From Paratractidigestivibacter sp963630635 (GTDB lineage: Bacteria > Actinomycetota > Coriobacteriia > Coriobacteriales > Atopobiaceae), in assembly GCA_963630635.1 (NCBI GenBank), contig CAVGOA010000020.1, forward strand, positions 1-37,223: a DNA stretch of 37,223 nucleotides, in the 5' to 3' direction. Positions 14,938-22,432 of this stretch are shown piece after piece. Under the pieces are notes generated by a model, which was given only the letters and a program-made list of their open reading frames with translations, had not been told where the DNA came from and did no database searches. Numbering within the stretch: position 1 is the stretch's first letter; each line of letters starts with the position of its first letter. A program made the position numbers and the translations under genes.

Positions 14938-15927
14938 CTAGCCGCGCGATTTCTCCTTAGCCTTAGCACGGGACCACAGGTCGTTTTGCTCGTCACACGT
15001 TAGGTCCGCGACGTCTTTGCCCTGCTCGCGAGCGGTGGCCTCGACAAAGGCCCAGCGAGCGCGGAACTTGCGGTTGGCCGCGGCCAGGGCTTCCTCGGCG
15101 TCGATTCCCTGCCAGCGCGCGACGTTTACCAGGGCAAAGAGAAGGTCGCCAAACTCCAGGGCAGCCTCGGGCGTGCCGGGGGCCTCGCGCTCGAACTCGG
15201 CGCGCTCCTCGGCCACCTTGTCCCACACGTCGGCCAAGCTCCCCCACTCAAAGCCGGCCTTGGCCGCGCGCTTCGAGATCTTTTGGGCCTGCATGAGGGC
15301 GGGCAGGCCTTTGGGGATGGAGTCGAGAAGACCGGGCTCACCGTTGTCGAACTCGCCGCGGGCCTCGCGCTCCAGGCGCTTGACGTCGTCCCAGATGTCC
15401 AGCACCTCGGCGGCATCGGGGTCAGCCGCCGGGGCTGCGGGGTCGGCCGGGGCCGCCGCGCCGCCGCTCGCCGCGCCAGCGCCCGTCTCGCCCTCGGCCC
15501 GCGCCGCCAGCTCGCCAAACACGTGCGGATGCCGACGCACGAGCTTCTCGTTTAAGCCATGTGCCACGTCGTCGATGTCAAACTCGCCGGCGTCCGCCGC
15601 GATCTGGGAGTGGAGAAGGACCTGCTCAAGCACGTCGCCCATCTCTTCGCAGGTATGCGCGACGTCGTTGGCCTCGATGGCGTCGACAGCCTCGTAGGCC
15701 TCCTCGACCATGTTCTTGGTGATGGAATGGTGGGTCTGCTCGCGGTCCCACGGGCAGCCGTCCGCCTGGCGCAGGCGCCAGATCGTGCGGATCAGCCGGT
15801 CCATCTCGGGGTGGCCGGCAGGTGCCTCGGCCCGCGCGCTATTCTCGCCGTCTACCAGGTCAGACAGTGCACGTCCGTCCTTAAGCCTGCACTCCGGCGC
15901 ATTGAACTTGCCCGCCTCGAACTTCAT
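14938..15927 (-). CDS. mazG: nucleoside triphosphate pyrophosphohydrolase MazG
   Basis: 329-residue two-domain MazG, all-alpha NTP-PPase that hydrolyses aberrant or excess NTPs. The N-terminal domain shows CPWDREQTHHSI and NMVEEAYEAVDAIE with EEMGDVLEQVLLHSQIA (EExxE and ExxD metal motifs). An Ala/Pro/Gly-rich linker (~148-178) separates it from the C-terminal domain with FEWGSLADVWDKVAEERAEF and EFGDLLFALVNVARW. The ATG at 15927 has GGAGAAG 2 nt upstream, and this ribosome binding site overlaps the end of the upstream ATPase gene (stop at 15936), so mazG is probably co-transcribed and translationally coupled to it. Followed by the divisome gene after 121 bp. Confidence 0.94.
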   Translation of the reverse strand: MKFEAGKFNAPECRLKDGRALSDLVDGENSARAEAPAGHPEMDRLIRTIWRLRQADGCPWDREQTHHSITKNMVEEAYEAVDAIEANDVAHTCEEMGDVLEQVLLHSQIAADAGEFDIDDVAHGLNEKLVRRHPHVFGELAARAEGETGAGAASGGAAAPADPAAPAADPDAAEVLDIWDDVKRLEREARGEFDNGEPGLLDSIPKGLPALMQAQKISKRAAKAGFEWGSLADVWDKVAEERAEFEREAPGTPEAALEFGDLLFALVNVARWQGIDAEEALAAANRKFRARWAFVEATAREQGKDVADLTCDEQNDLWSRAKAKEKSRG

Positions 15928-15935
15928 TTCTTCTC

Positions 15936-17348
15936 CTATCGAACGCCGTTTTTGCCCGCCGCGTACATGTCCTCTAGAGAGACAAAGGTAATGCCTTGCC
16001 CCTCCAAGCCGGCGGTCTCCTTGGCCGTTAACCGATGCTTGCTAAAAATATAGAACTGCTCGGCTTTATAGCCTTTTACCAGCTCCGCCTTGTCCAAGAG
16101 GTCAAAAGCCTCGCTATTTACACTAAACGACTCCCGGTACTTGCACTCGCCAATCAGCAGCCTCTTGCCAAGCTTATCTGCTGCCAGCACGTCAATGTCG
16201 TCCTGCTCGCGTTTAGCGGGATTCGTCCCCCACCAAGAGCCAACGCTCGTAGCCGGGATGGGAAGGCGGCCTGCCGAGGCCTCATGCACCAACCACTCAA
16301 GGCATAGGCGCTCGAACCTGTGGCCCAGGTAGTCGTCAAAGAGGTTGTCTGGCAGGGCGCGCACGACGGCAGCGCCCAGGCCAGCCTCGATCTCGGACGT
16401 CTGCGGCATAACAAAGCGAAACCAGAACTCATAGCAGGCGTCCCGCAATCTGTAGATGCCGCGCTTGCTGTTTTGCCCCTCTCCAAAAGGCACCGCCTTC
16501 TCGACTATGCCCATGTCGACAAGAACGCGCAGGTACTTGGGTATAGAGGTCTGCTGAATACCGATTTTGTCGGCCATCTCGCTGGGGCGATTGGCACCCG
16601 CGGCGATAGCCCTAAGGACCGACGCGTAAATGGCGGGCTCGCGCGTTTCCTGGCGCAAAAGACTCATTGGCTCGTCATACAAAAAACCGCTTGGCGAGAA
16701 GTACAGTTGCTCCATGTTTGCCCTAAGGCCCTCTTCTGGACGAAGCATCCCCAGGTAATAAGGTACGCCGCCAAAGCAACCGTAGAACCTAAAGGCCTCT
16801 TGCGCATCGAGGGCCGGCATCATCTGGCGCGCCTCGAGGTAAGACAAGGGGCCAATTTTCATCTGCGCGGTGCGACGGCCAAACAGGGGGCTTTTGCGAC
16901 CCAGGACCTCGCTTTCCATAAAGCCTTGGTTGCTGCCGCACAGCACCATAAACAGGGACGTCTGCTGTAGCTGCTGGTCTATCGCGACTTGCAGAATCGA
17001 GGGAAGGGCCTCGTTTCGAAGGGCCGCATAGGGAAACTCGTCAAAGACCAGGACAAAGCGCTCCTCTTGTGCGCGCTGCCCAAGGTAGGAAAAAGCCGCC
17101 TGCCAGGACTCGAACGAGACCTGCGGCAACTCGAAGAACTCGCAAATGCGCACGCTAAAATCCGCAAGGTTGGCGGCGTCGGCTTGCTCGAGCGCCGTGA
17201 AGTACAGCGCGCGCTTGCCTTTAGCGAACTCCCTGATAAGGGTCGTTTTGCCAATGCGGCGCCGGCCATAGACAACAACAAGTTCAAAGTCACCTTGGGC
17301 GTAGAGTCTTTCGAGGGTCTCTAGCTCGGTATTTCTTCCGACAAACAT
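15936..17348 (-). CDS. ATP-binding protein, archaeal-ATPase/DUF234 type
   Basis: 470-residue STAND-like P-loop ATPase. MFVGRNTELETLERLY is the usual start; Walker A is GRRRIGKTT at 28-36, Walker B FVLVFDEFPY at 98-107. A winged-helix part (~290-350, IQQTSIPKYLRVLVDMGIVE) follows, then a DUF234-like restriction-nuclease-fold region ending in IDVLAADKLGKRLLIGECKY. Function unknown; the family is common in archaea and anaerobes, sometimes near mobile DNA. The ATG at 17348 is preferred because the family begins here and a near-consensus promoter lies at 17386-17414, so the longer frame to 17546 would start upstream of the promoter. GC is lower than in mazG. It stands in front of the mazG operon with only 8 bp between. 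Confidence 0.87.
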   Translation of the reverse strand: MFVGRNTELETLERLYAQGDFELVVVYGRRRIGKTTLIREFAKGKRALYFTALEQADAANLADFSVRICEFFELPQVSFESWQAAFSYLGQRAQEERFVLVFDEFPYAALRNEALPSILQVAIDQQLQQTSLFMVLCGSNQGFMESEVLGRKSPLFGRRTAQMKIGPLSYLEARQMMPALDAQEAFRFYGCFGGVPYYLGMLRPEEGLRANMEQLYFSPSGFLYDEPMSLLRQETREPAIYASVLRAIAAGANRPSEMADKIGIQQTSIPKYLRVLVDMGIVEKAVPFGEGQNSKRGIYRLRDACYEFWFRFVMPQTSEIEAGLGAAVVRALPDNLFDDYLGHRFERLCLEWLVHEASAGRLPIPATSVGSWWGTNPAKREQDDIDVLAADKLGKRLLIGECKYRESFSVNSEAFDLLDKAELVKGYKAEQFYIFSKHRLTAKETAGLEGQGITFVSLEDMYAAGKNGVR

Positions 17349-17385
17349 TGTCCACCGCCCTGCTAAGAGGATAATTCTTACAGGT

Positions 17386-17414
17386 ATTATACTTACGGGC
17401 ATTATTCCAATCAA
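17386..17414 (-). promoter_or_regulatory. sigma-70-type promoter of the ATPase-mazG operon
   Basis: Minus strand: -35 TTGATT (17409-17414), 17-bp spacer, -10 TATAAT (17386-17391), 37 bp upstream of the ATPase ATG. The -10 is consensus and the -35 matches at 4 of 6 positions. It is the best promoter in the window and may drive the ATPase, mazG, divIC-like and ppx genes. Confidence 0.7.
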
Positions 17415-17480
17415 GACGCACGCCGAATCTATGACGCCAATTACCTCGGCAGCATATACACTTGTCCGCACACTTCTTAG

Positions 17481-17500
17481 GGCGAGAAGACCTTCTCGCC
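17481..17500. repeat. 20-bp palindromic repeat upstream of yitT-like gene (inverted partner at 18557)
   Basis: GGCGAGAAGACCTTCTCGCC: 8-bp arms GGCGAGAA/TTCTCGCC around GACC, 23 bp before the start codon at 17524. Its exact reverse complement is at 18557-18576, just past the same gene. It would form a hairpin in the mRNA leader. Confidence 0.75.
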
Positions 17501-17523
17501 AAGACATCAAGCGAGAGGACACG

Positions 17524-18552
17524 ATGAAGATCAAAAAGCCGGGCAAGGCGCCGACGCACAGGCCAATAGATAAAGATTTTTCCCACGTTGAGGTGGCTCC
17601 GCACGAGGCCGAACCCGCTTACGTGGGCGCGCCCGTGATCGAGGCCGGCAAGCTTTTGACCTCAGAGGAATCGGCGCAAAGCAAAGAGACCATCGATAAG
17701 CGCGACACTGTGAGCACGGTGCGCCTGGTCTTGATGCTCAACCTGGCCGTGCTTATGGCATCGATCGCCTACGTGTTCTTCGCGGCACCAAATCACCTGG
17801 TTATCGGTGGTGCGTCTGGTCTTTCCATCCTGCTGTCGTCACTGATCCCGGGCCTTTCTCAGTCCATCGCACTGTGGGTCGTGAACATCGTCTGCGTCGC
17901 GGTAGGCCTACTTTTCCTGGATCGCAAGACGGTGATCTGGAGCATGGTGGCGTCGCTGGGCATCTCGGCCTACGCCACGCTGCTGCAGGAGGTCTTTTGT
18001 GTCGAGGGCTCGCTTACCGGCGACCTTTGGATTGATCTTTTATGCACGGTAATTCTCACCGCCGTGGCTGCGGCCCTGGCGTTTAGCGTGGGCACCACCA
18101 CCGGCGGCATGGACATCATCATCTCGGCCGTGGCCAAGCACACCACGCTGAGCCCCGGAAACGCCACGATGGTCATCAACGCGGCCACGGTCCTTGGCGG
18201 CCTGGCGCTGCACGGCCTGCGGACCGGCCTTTACGGCATCGTTGGCCTGCTGATCGTCACCATGGTGGTCAACTATGTGCTGGACGCCATGAAACAGCAC
18301 AAGATTGTGACGGTCATCTGCAGGCACCCCGCGCTGGTCGAGGAGTTCATCGTGCGCGAGCTCTACCGCACGGCCACGATCAGCCAGGCCTACGGCGCCT
18401 ACTCGGGCAACACCGTGACGCCGATCATGACCGTCCTCAACCCGCGCGAGACCCTAAAGCTCGAGCACTACGTGCGCAGCGTCGACCCCAACGCGTTCAT
18501 CACCTACGTCAACACCTCCCAGATCACCGGCCGCGGCTTCAGGCTTGTCTAG
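17524..18552 (+). CDS. YitT family membrane protein (DUF161/DUF2179)
   Basis: 342-residue integral membrane protein. After a ~75-residue hydrophilic N-terminus, about five to six hydrophobic helices run from ~75 to ~255, e.g. VLMLNLAVLMASIAYVFF. The two DUF161 repeats carry LVIGGASGLSILLS and FSVGTTTGGMDIIISAV. The soluble C-terminus (KIVTVICRHPALVEEFI to the end) is the DUF2179 domain. Transport substrate unknown; family members have been suggested as small-molecule or ion transporters. ATG with AGAGGA 5 nt upstream; an in-frame upstream extension to 17431 would cover the leader hairpin and lacks similarity. Divergent from the ATPase-mazG operon. Flanked on both sides by the same 20-bp palindrome in opposite orientation. 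Confidence 0.9.
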   Translation: MKIKKPGKAPTHRPIDKDFSHVEVAPHEAEPAYVGAPVIEAGKLLTSEESAQSKETIDKRDTVSTVRLVLMLNLAVLMASIAYVFFAAPNHLVIGGASGLSILLSSLIPGLSQSIALWVVNIVCVAVGLLFLDRKTVIWSMVASLGISAYATLLQEVFCVEGSLTGDLWIDLLCTVILTAVAAALAFSVGTTTGGMDIIISAVAKHTTLSPGNATMVINAATVLGGLALHGLRTGLYGIVGLLIVTMVVNYVLDAMKQHKIVTVICRHPALVEEFIVRELYRTATISQAYGAYSGNTVTPIMTVLNPRETLKLEHYVRSVDPNAFITYVNTSQITGRGFRLV

Positions 18553-18556
18553 CAGC

Positions 18557-18576
18557 GGCGAGAAGGTCTTCTCGCC
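18557..18576. repeat. 20-bp palindromic repeat downstream of yitT-like gene
   Basis: GGCGAGAAGGTCTTCTCGCC, the exact reverse complement of 17481-17500, begins 4 bp past the stop; one more base pair (C18556-G18577) extends the stem. It may act as a weak terminator, though no U-run follows. Confidence 0.75.
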
Positions 18577-18590
18577 GAAGGGATGCCGCT

Positions 18591-18775
18591 TTGCTACAAA
18601 ACCGGGGGTCGGGCGCGACGCAATGCCTTTCTTGCTACAAAAACGCGGCTCGGGCGCAAGATTTCAGCGCCCGAGCCGCGTTTTTGTAGCAAATGGCCTT
18701 CAAGCTTGCGCCTGACCCCTGGTTTTGTAGCGAGAAGCACCCCGCGCTGCGCCCGACCCCCGGTTTTGTAGCGAG
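18591..18775. repeat. nested inverted-repeat array beside the assembly gap
   Basis: Five ~24-26-bp units. R1 (18593-18616, GCTACAAAACCGGGGGTCGG core) and R2 (18632-18657) point right; R3 (18667-18692), R4 (18708-18731) and R5 (18749-18772) point left. R2 and R3 are a perfect 26-bp inverted pair around a 9-nt loop; R1 and R5 are an exact 24-bp inverted pair; R4 differs from R5 at two positions. All share GCTACAAAA at one end and CGGGCGC-like bases at the other. The array runs into the N run, so more units are likely missing. R2/R3 would make a strong hairpin and could terminate the yitT-like gene or mfd. Confidence 0.85.
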
Positions 18776-18845
18776 NNNNNNNNNNNNNNNNNNNNNNNNN
18801 NNNNNNNNNNNNNNNNNNNNNNNNNNNNNNNNNNNNNNNNNNNNN
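18776..18845. other. assembly gap (70 N)
   Basis: Seventy undetermined bases follow directly after a partial repeat (GTAGCGAG) and precede the mfd stop by 9 bp. The gap is most likely caused by the inverted-repeat array; its true length is unknown. Confidence 0.95.
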
Positions 18846-18854
18846 CCGCGCCGC

Positions 18855-21800
18855 CTACGCCTCGGGGTCGTCGTCGCCGCCGAGCTCCTCAAGGACGCCA
18901 AGCGCCACGGGCATGACCTCCTCGCCGCCCCGGTGGAAGGGGTACGCCAACTTGTGCGACTTGGGATAGTTCAAAGCCCCACGCCCGCGCAGCTTCAAAG
19001 CCACCTCGCGTGGGACGTCGACACCCATGTATACCAGGCGCCCATTGGTCAGCGAGACGGACGTGCAGCCCAGGCGCTGCGCGCGGATCCGCACGCGTGC
19101 GCGGTCAAACAGGTTGCGCCCGGCCAGCGGCAGCGCGCCATACGTGTCCTCGGTCTCTTTCTGCAGCGCGTCTACCTCGGCTAGCTCGACGGCGCCTGCT
19201 AGCTTGCGGTACACCAGCACGCGGCGGTCGACCTCGGGCAGATACTCCTCGGCCAGGAAGAAATCGGCCGAGAGGCTGATCGTGACCTCGGCCTGCTCGA
19301 CATCGGGCGTCTCGCCGCGTGCCTCGGCCACGGCCTGGCCCAGCATCTGGGTAAACAGGTCGAAGCCCACGCTCGACAGATTGCCGTGCTGCTCGGCGCC
19401 CACCAACGAACCCGCGCCGCGAATCTCCAGGTCGCGCATGGCGATCTTCATGCCGCTGCCCAGGTCCTGGTACTCGTTGATCGCCATCAGGCGGTCGGTG
19501 GCCTCGGGCGTCAGCGGCGCCTCGCCGGGGAACATGAAGTAGGCATACGCCTGCACGCGCCCGCGGCCCACGCGGCCCTTTAGCTGGTACAACTGCGCCA
19601 GGCCCATGCGCTGCGAGTCCTCGATGATCAGCGTGTTGGAGTGCGGGTTGTCAATGCCGCTCTCGATGATGGTCGTGGCCACCAGCACGTCGATCTCGTG
19701 CTCGGCGTACTGCAGCATGACGTCCTCGACCTGGCGTGCACTCATCTTGCCGTGCGCCACGCCAATGCGAGCCTCGGGCGCCGCCTGGGCCACGCGCTCC
19801 ACGGCCTCGTCGATGGTGTGCACGCGGTTGGACACGTAGTAAACCTGCCCGCCCCGCTCAAGCTCAAGGCGAATAGCTGCAGAAACAAGGTCGTGGTCGT
19901 ACTCGCCCACCGTCACTTTGACCGGCAAGCGCCCCGGCGGCGGGGTCATGATCAGGCTCATGTCGCGCACACCGCTCATGGCCATCTGCATCGTACGCGG
20001 GATCGGCGTAGCCGAAAGCGTCAGCACGTCCACCTGCTCGCGGATGTTCTTAAGCTGCTCTTTGTGCTGCACGCCAAAGCGCTGCTCCTCGTCGATGATA
20101 ACCAAGCCCAGGTCATAGGGGTTAACGTCGGCCGAAAGCAGGCGGTGCGTGCCCACCAGCACATCCACCGAGCCGTCGGCAAAGCCCTCGAGCGCCCTTC
20201 TCTGCTGGGCCGGCGTCACAAAGCGAGACAAGACAGCGACCTTAAGGTCAAACGGAGCAAAGCGCGCGAAGAAGGTCTCGAAGTGCTGCTGTGCCAAGAT
20301 CGTGGTGGGGCACAAAACCATGACCTGCTTGGAGTCCTGGCAACACTTGAAGGCCGCGCGCAGGGCCACCTCGGTCTTGCCAAAGCCCACGTCGCCGCAA
20401 AGCAGGCGGTCCATCGGCTTTTTGGCCTCCATATCGGCCTTGATGTCGGCGACGGCGTTGGCCTGGTCGGGCGTGAGCTCGTAGCTAAAGCCGCTCTCCA
20501 TCTCCTGCTGCACCGGCGTGTCCGGTGAGAAGGCCATTCCCGTCACCGTGGAGCGGCGCGTATAGAGGTCTACCAGGTCAAACGCCAGCTTCTTGGCCGA
20601 GCGGCGGGCCTTGCCGGTGGCTCGGCTCCAGTCGGCGGTGTTAAGGCGGGTAAGGCGCGGGCTTCCGCCGTCGGGGCCCACGTAGCGAGAAATGCGATCG
20701 ACCTGCTCAAGAGGCACAAACAGGCGGTCCTCGCCCGCGTACTCAAGCAGGAAGTAGTCGCGCTCTTTGCCGTCGACCTCCTGACGCACGATGTCCGAGA
20801 ACAGCGCGATGCCGTGCGTGGCGTGGACCACGTAGTCGCCCGGCTTGAACGGGAAGGTCACAGCCGTGGGGTCCACGCGGCGGCGCCGGCGCGACTTGGC
20901 CGTGCGCGTGTTGAGGTCCGAGACCGAAAGGATTCCCAGGTGGGCCTCGGGCACCACGATGCCGGCAGGCACCGGGGCGTCCGTGAAGGTCACGCGATCG
21001 CGGGGCAGGGCGGGGGCCACGGCGCCGGCGGCCGGGTCGTCCGCGGCGCCGACGTTTTCGGCCGCCGAGCCCAGCGACTCGCCAAAGGGGATATTCTCGT
21101 CATTAAACCGCAGCTCAAGGGCATCGCGAGCCGCGCGATCGGGGATGGCAAAGATGACCGAAGAGCCGTCCTGCAAAAGCTGTCGCACGCGCCCCAGCAG
21201 CTTGGAATCCGCACCCGCAATGCCCGGCTGACGCACCTCAAGCTCGGCCGTCACGCCGGCCGCGCCCGCACGCAGGATCGACGAGAAGCTCAGGCGCTGC
21301 TGCTTGCCAAAGTCCATCTCGCGCGGGTTGGTGTAAAGGCCGTCGGTCTTGATGCGCGCGGCGTTGGCGGCCACGTTTATCTCGTCCATCGCGCGCATGC
21401 AGTCGTCAAACAGGGCCCGCGGCTCGGCCAGGACCACCAGCGCGTCGGCGCTAATGTGGTCGATGGGGCTGGCCGTGCTTCCATAGAGCACCGGCAGGTA
21501 GCGCTCGAGCGAGGGCTGAGAAGACCGAGCCTCAATAAGCTCCAGATCTGCCGCAATATGGCTGTCTTCCTGGGCTTTATTGAACAGCGCTCGGCGAGCG
21601 CGTGCCACCACGTCATCGGTCAAGGCCATTTCTCGGCACGGAGAAATGCTTACTTCCTCAAGCTCGCCGATGGTCTGCTTGGTCGAGGCCACCACGCGGC
21701 GCAGGCGGTCGATCTCGTCGCCAAAGAACTCCAGGCGCACCGGGCTTGTGGCCTGTGCGGGAAAGACGTCGATAGCGTCGCCGTGCACGTTGAAGGTGCC

Positions 21801-22313
21801 GGGAGTCGCCGCCTCGCCGTCGTCGACGTAGCCCATGCCCACCAGCAAGGCCGGGACCTCGTCAAACGGGACCTCGTCGCCAATCGCAAAGGTGCTCGAC
21901 GCAAAGTAGCCCGAGCCCACCGGCGGCACGCGTCGCAGCAGCGCGGCGGCCGAAGCCACGCAGACGCACTTCTCGCCAGCCGACAAACGCGCCATGGCCT
22001 GGCAACGGGCGCCAACAATCGCGTCGTCGGGCGCGGTTTCTGCCCAGGGGCGGTCCTTGCGCAGCGGGTAGCGGCACACCAGGTCCTGCCCCAGCCAGGC
22101 GGCCAAGGCGCGGGCCGTGCGATCGGCGGCTTCTTCTCCCGAGACAATCAGCAGGCAGGGGCGAGGGTCCGCCGCCCAAAGGCTCGCCAGCACCAACGGG
22201 CGAGCCGACTGCGCGACGGCCAGCGTGATGTCGTTGCCCGCCTTGTACTCGGCCAAGGCAGGGGCCAGACTCTTGGCTTTGAGCAGCTGGTTTGCGACGC
22301 GGTTAATCAACAT
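18855..22313 (-). CDS. mfd: transcription-repair coupling factor Mfd
   Basis: Double-stranded DNA translocase that removes stalled RNA polymerase and recruits UvrA. 1152 residues, full length for the family. The N-terminal third is the UvrB-like module with a degenerate P-loop (LIVSGEEAADRTARAL). The RNA-polymerase-interacting CarD-like domain lies at ~486-550 (FKPGDYVVHATHGIALF). The RecG-type helicase shows LLCGDVGFGKTEVALRAAF (~634-652), LVIIDEEQRFGV, LTLSATPIPRTM and ATTIIESGIDNPHSNTLII; the last is usually IETGIDIPNANTLII, so ESGIDNPHS is a mild variant. The C-terminal TRCF domain ends in an acidic tail. ATG at 22313 with a weak AAAGG upstream. A single gene; the repeat array lies directly downstream. 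Confidence 0.97.
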   Translation of the reverse strand: MLINRVANQLLKAKSLAPALAEYKAGNDITLAVAQSARPLVLASLWAADPRPCLLIVSGEEAADRTARALAAWLGQDLVCRYPLRKDRPWAETAPDDAIVGARCQAMARLSAGEKCVCVASAAALLRRVPPVGSGYFASSTFAIGDEVPFDEVPALLVGMGYVDDGEAATPGTFNVHGDAIDVFPAQATSPVRLEFFGDEIDRLRRVVASTKQTIGELEEVSISPCREMALTDDVVARARRALFNKAQEDSHIAADLELIEARSSQPSLERYLPVLYGSTASPIDHISADALVVLAEPRALFDDCMRAMDEINVAANAARIKTDGLYTNPREMDFGKQQRLSFSSILRAGAAGVTAELEVRQPGIAGADSKLLGRVRQLLQDGSSVIFAIPDRAARDALELRFNDENIPFGESLGSAAENVGAADDPAAGAVAPALPRDRVTFTDAPVPAGIVVPEAHLGILSVSDLNTRTAKSRRRRRVDPTAVTFPFKPGDYVVHATHGIALFSDIVRQEVDGKERDYFLLEYAGEDRLFVPLEQVDRISRYVGPDGGSPRLTRLNTADWSRATGKARRSAKKLAFDLVDLYTRRSTVTGMAFSPDTPVQQEMESGFSYELTPDQANAVADIKADMEAKKPMDRLLCGDVGFGKTEVALRAAFKCCQDSKQVMVLCPTTILAQQHFETFFARFAPFDLKVAVLSRFVTPAQQRRALEGFADGSVDVLVGTHRLLSADVNPYDLGLVIIDEEQRFGVQHKEQLKNIREQVDVLTLSATPIPRTMQMAMSGVRDMSLIMTPPPGRLPVKVTVGEYDHDLVSAAIRLELERGGQVYYVSNRVHTIDEAVERVAQAAPEARIGVAHGKMSARQVEDVMLQYAEHEIDVLVATTIIESGIDNPHSNTLIIEDSQRMGLAQLYQLKGRVGRGRVQAYAYFMFPGEAPLTPEATDRLMAINEYQDLGSGMKIAMRDLEIRGAGSLVGAEQHGNLSSVGFDLFTQMLGQAVAEARGETPDVEQAEVTISLSADFFLAEEYLPEVDRRVLVYRKLAGAVELAEVDALQKETEDTYGALPLAGRNLFDRARVRIRAQRLGCTSVSLTNGRLVYMGVDVPREVALKLRGRGALNYPKSHKLAYPFHRGGEEVMPVALGVLEELGGDDDPEA

Positions 22314-22332
22314 GGCGGTGGCCTTTCACACC

Positions 22333-22363
22333 AAAAGCGGCCGGGATTGCACGCAACCCCGGC
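22333..22363 (-). terminator. intrinsic terminator downstream of MalY/PatB-type gene
   Basis: Minus strand: GCCGGGGTTGC (22353-22363) pairs with GCAATCCCGGC (22340-22350) across a 2-nt apex with one G-U pair, then CGCTTTTGG. It separates the lyase gene from mfd. Confidence 0.7.
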
Positions 22364-22432
22364 TTAGCTTCTTCGTTCCTATGCTGCCATTGTAGTTGAA
22401 TCGAGGCGCAGACGCGCCCCCGCGACCTGCCC

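Noticed and set aside
18591..18775. CRISPR array
   Set aside because: Units face both directions, spacing is irregular, no unique spacers of constant length and no cas genes; this is an inverted-repeat array.
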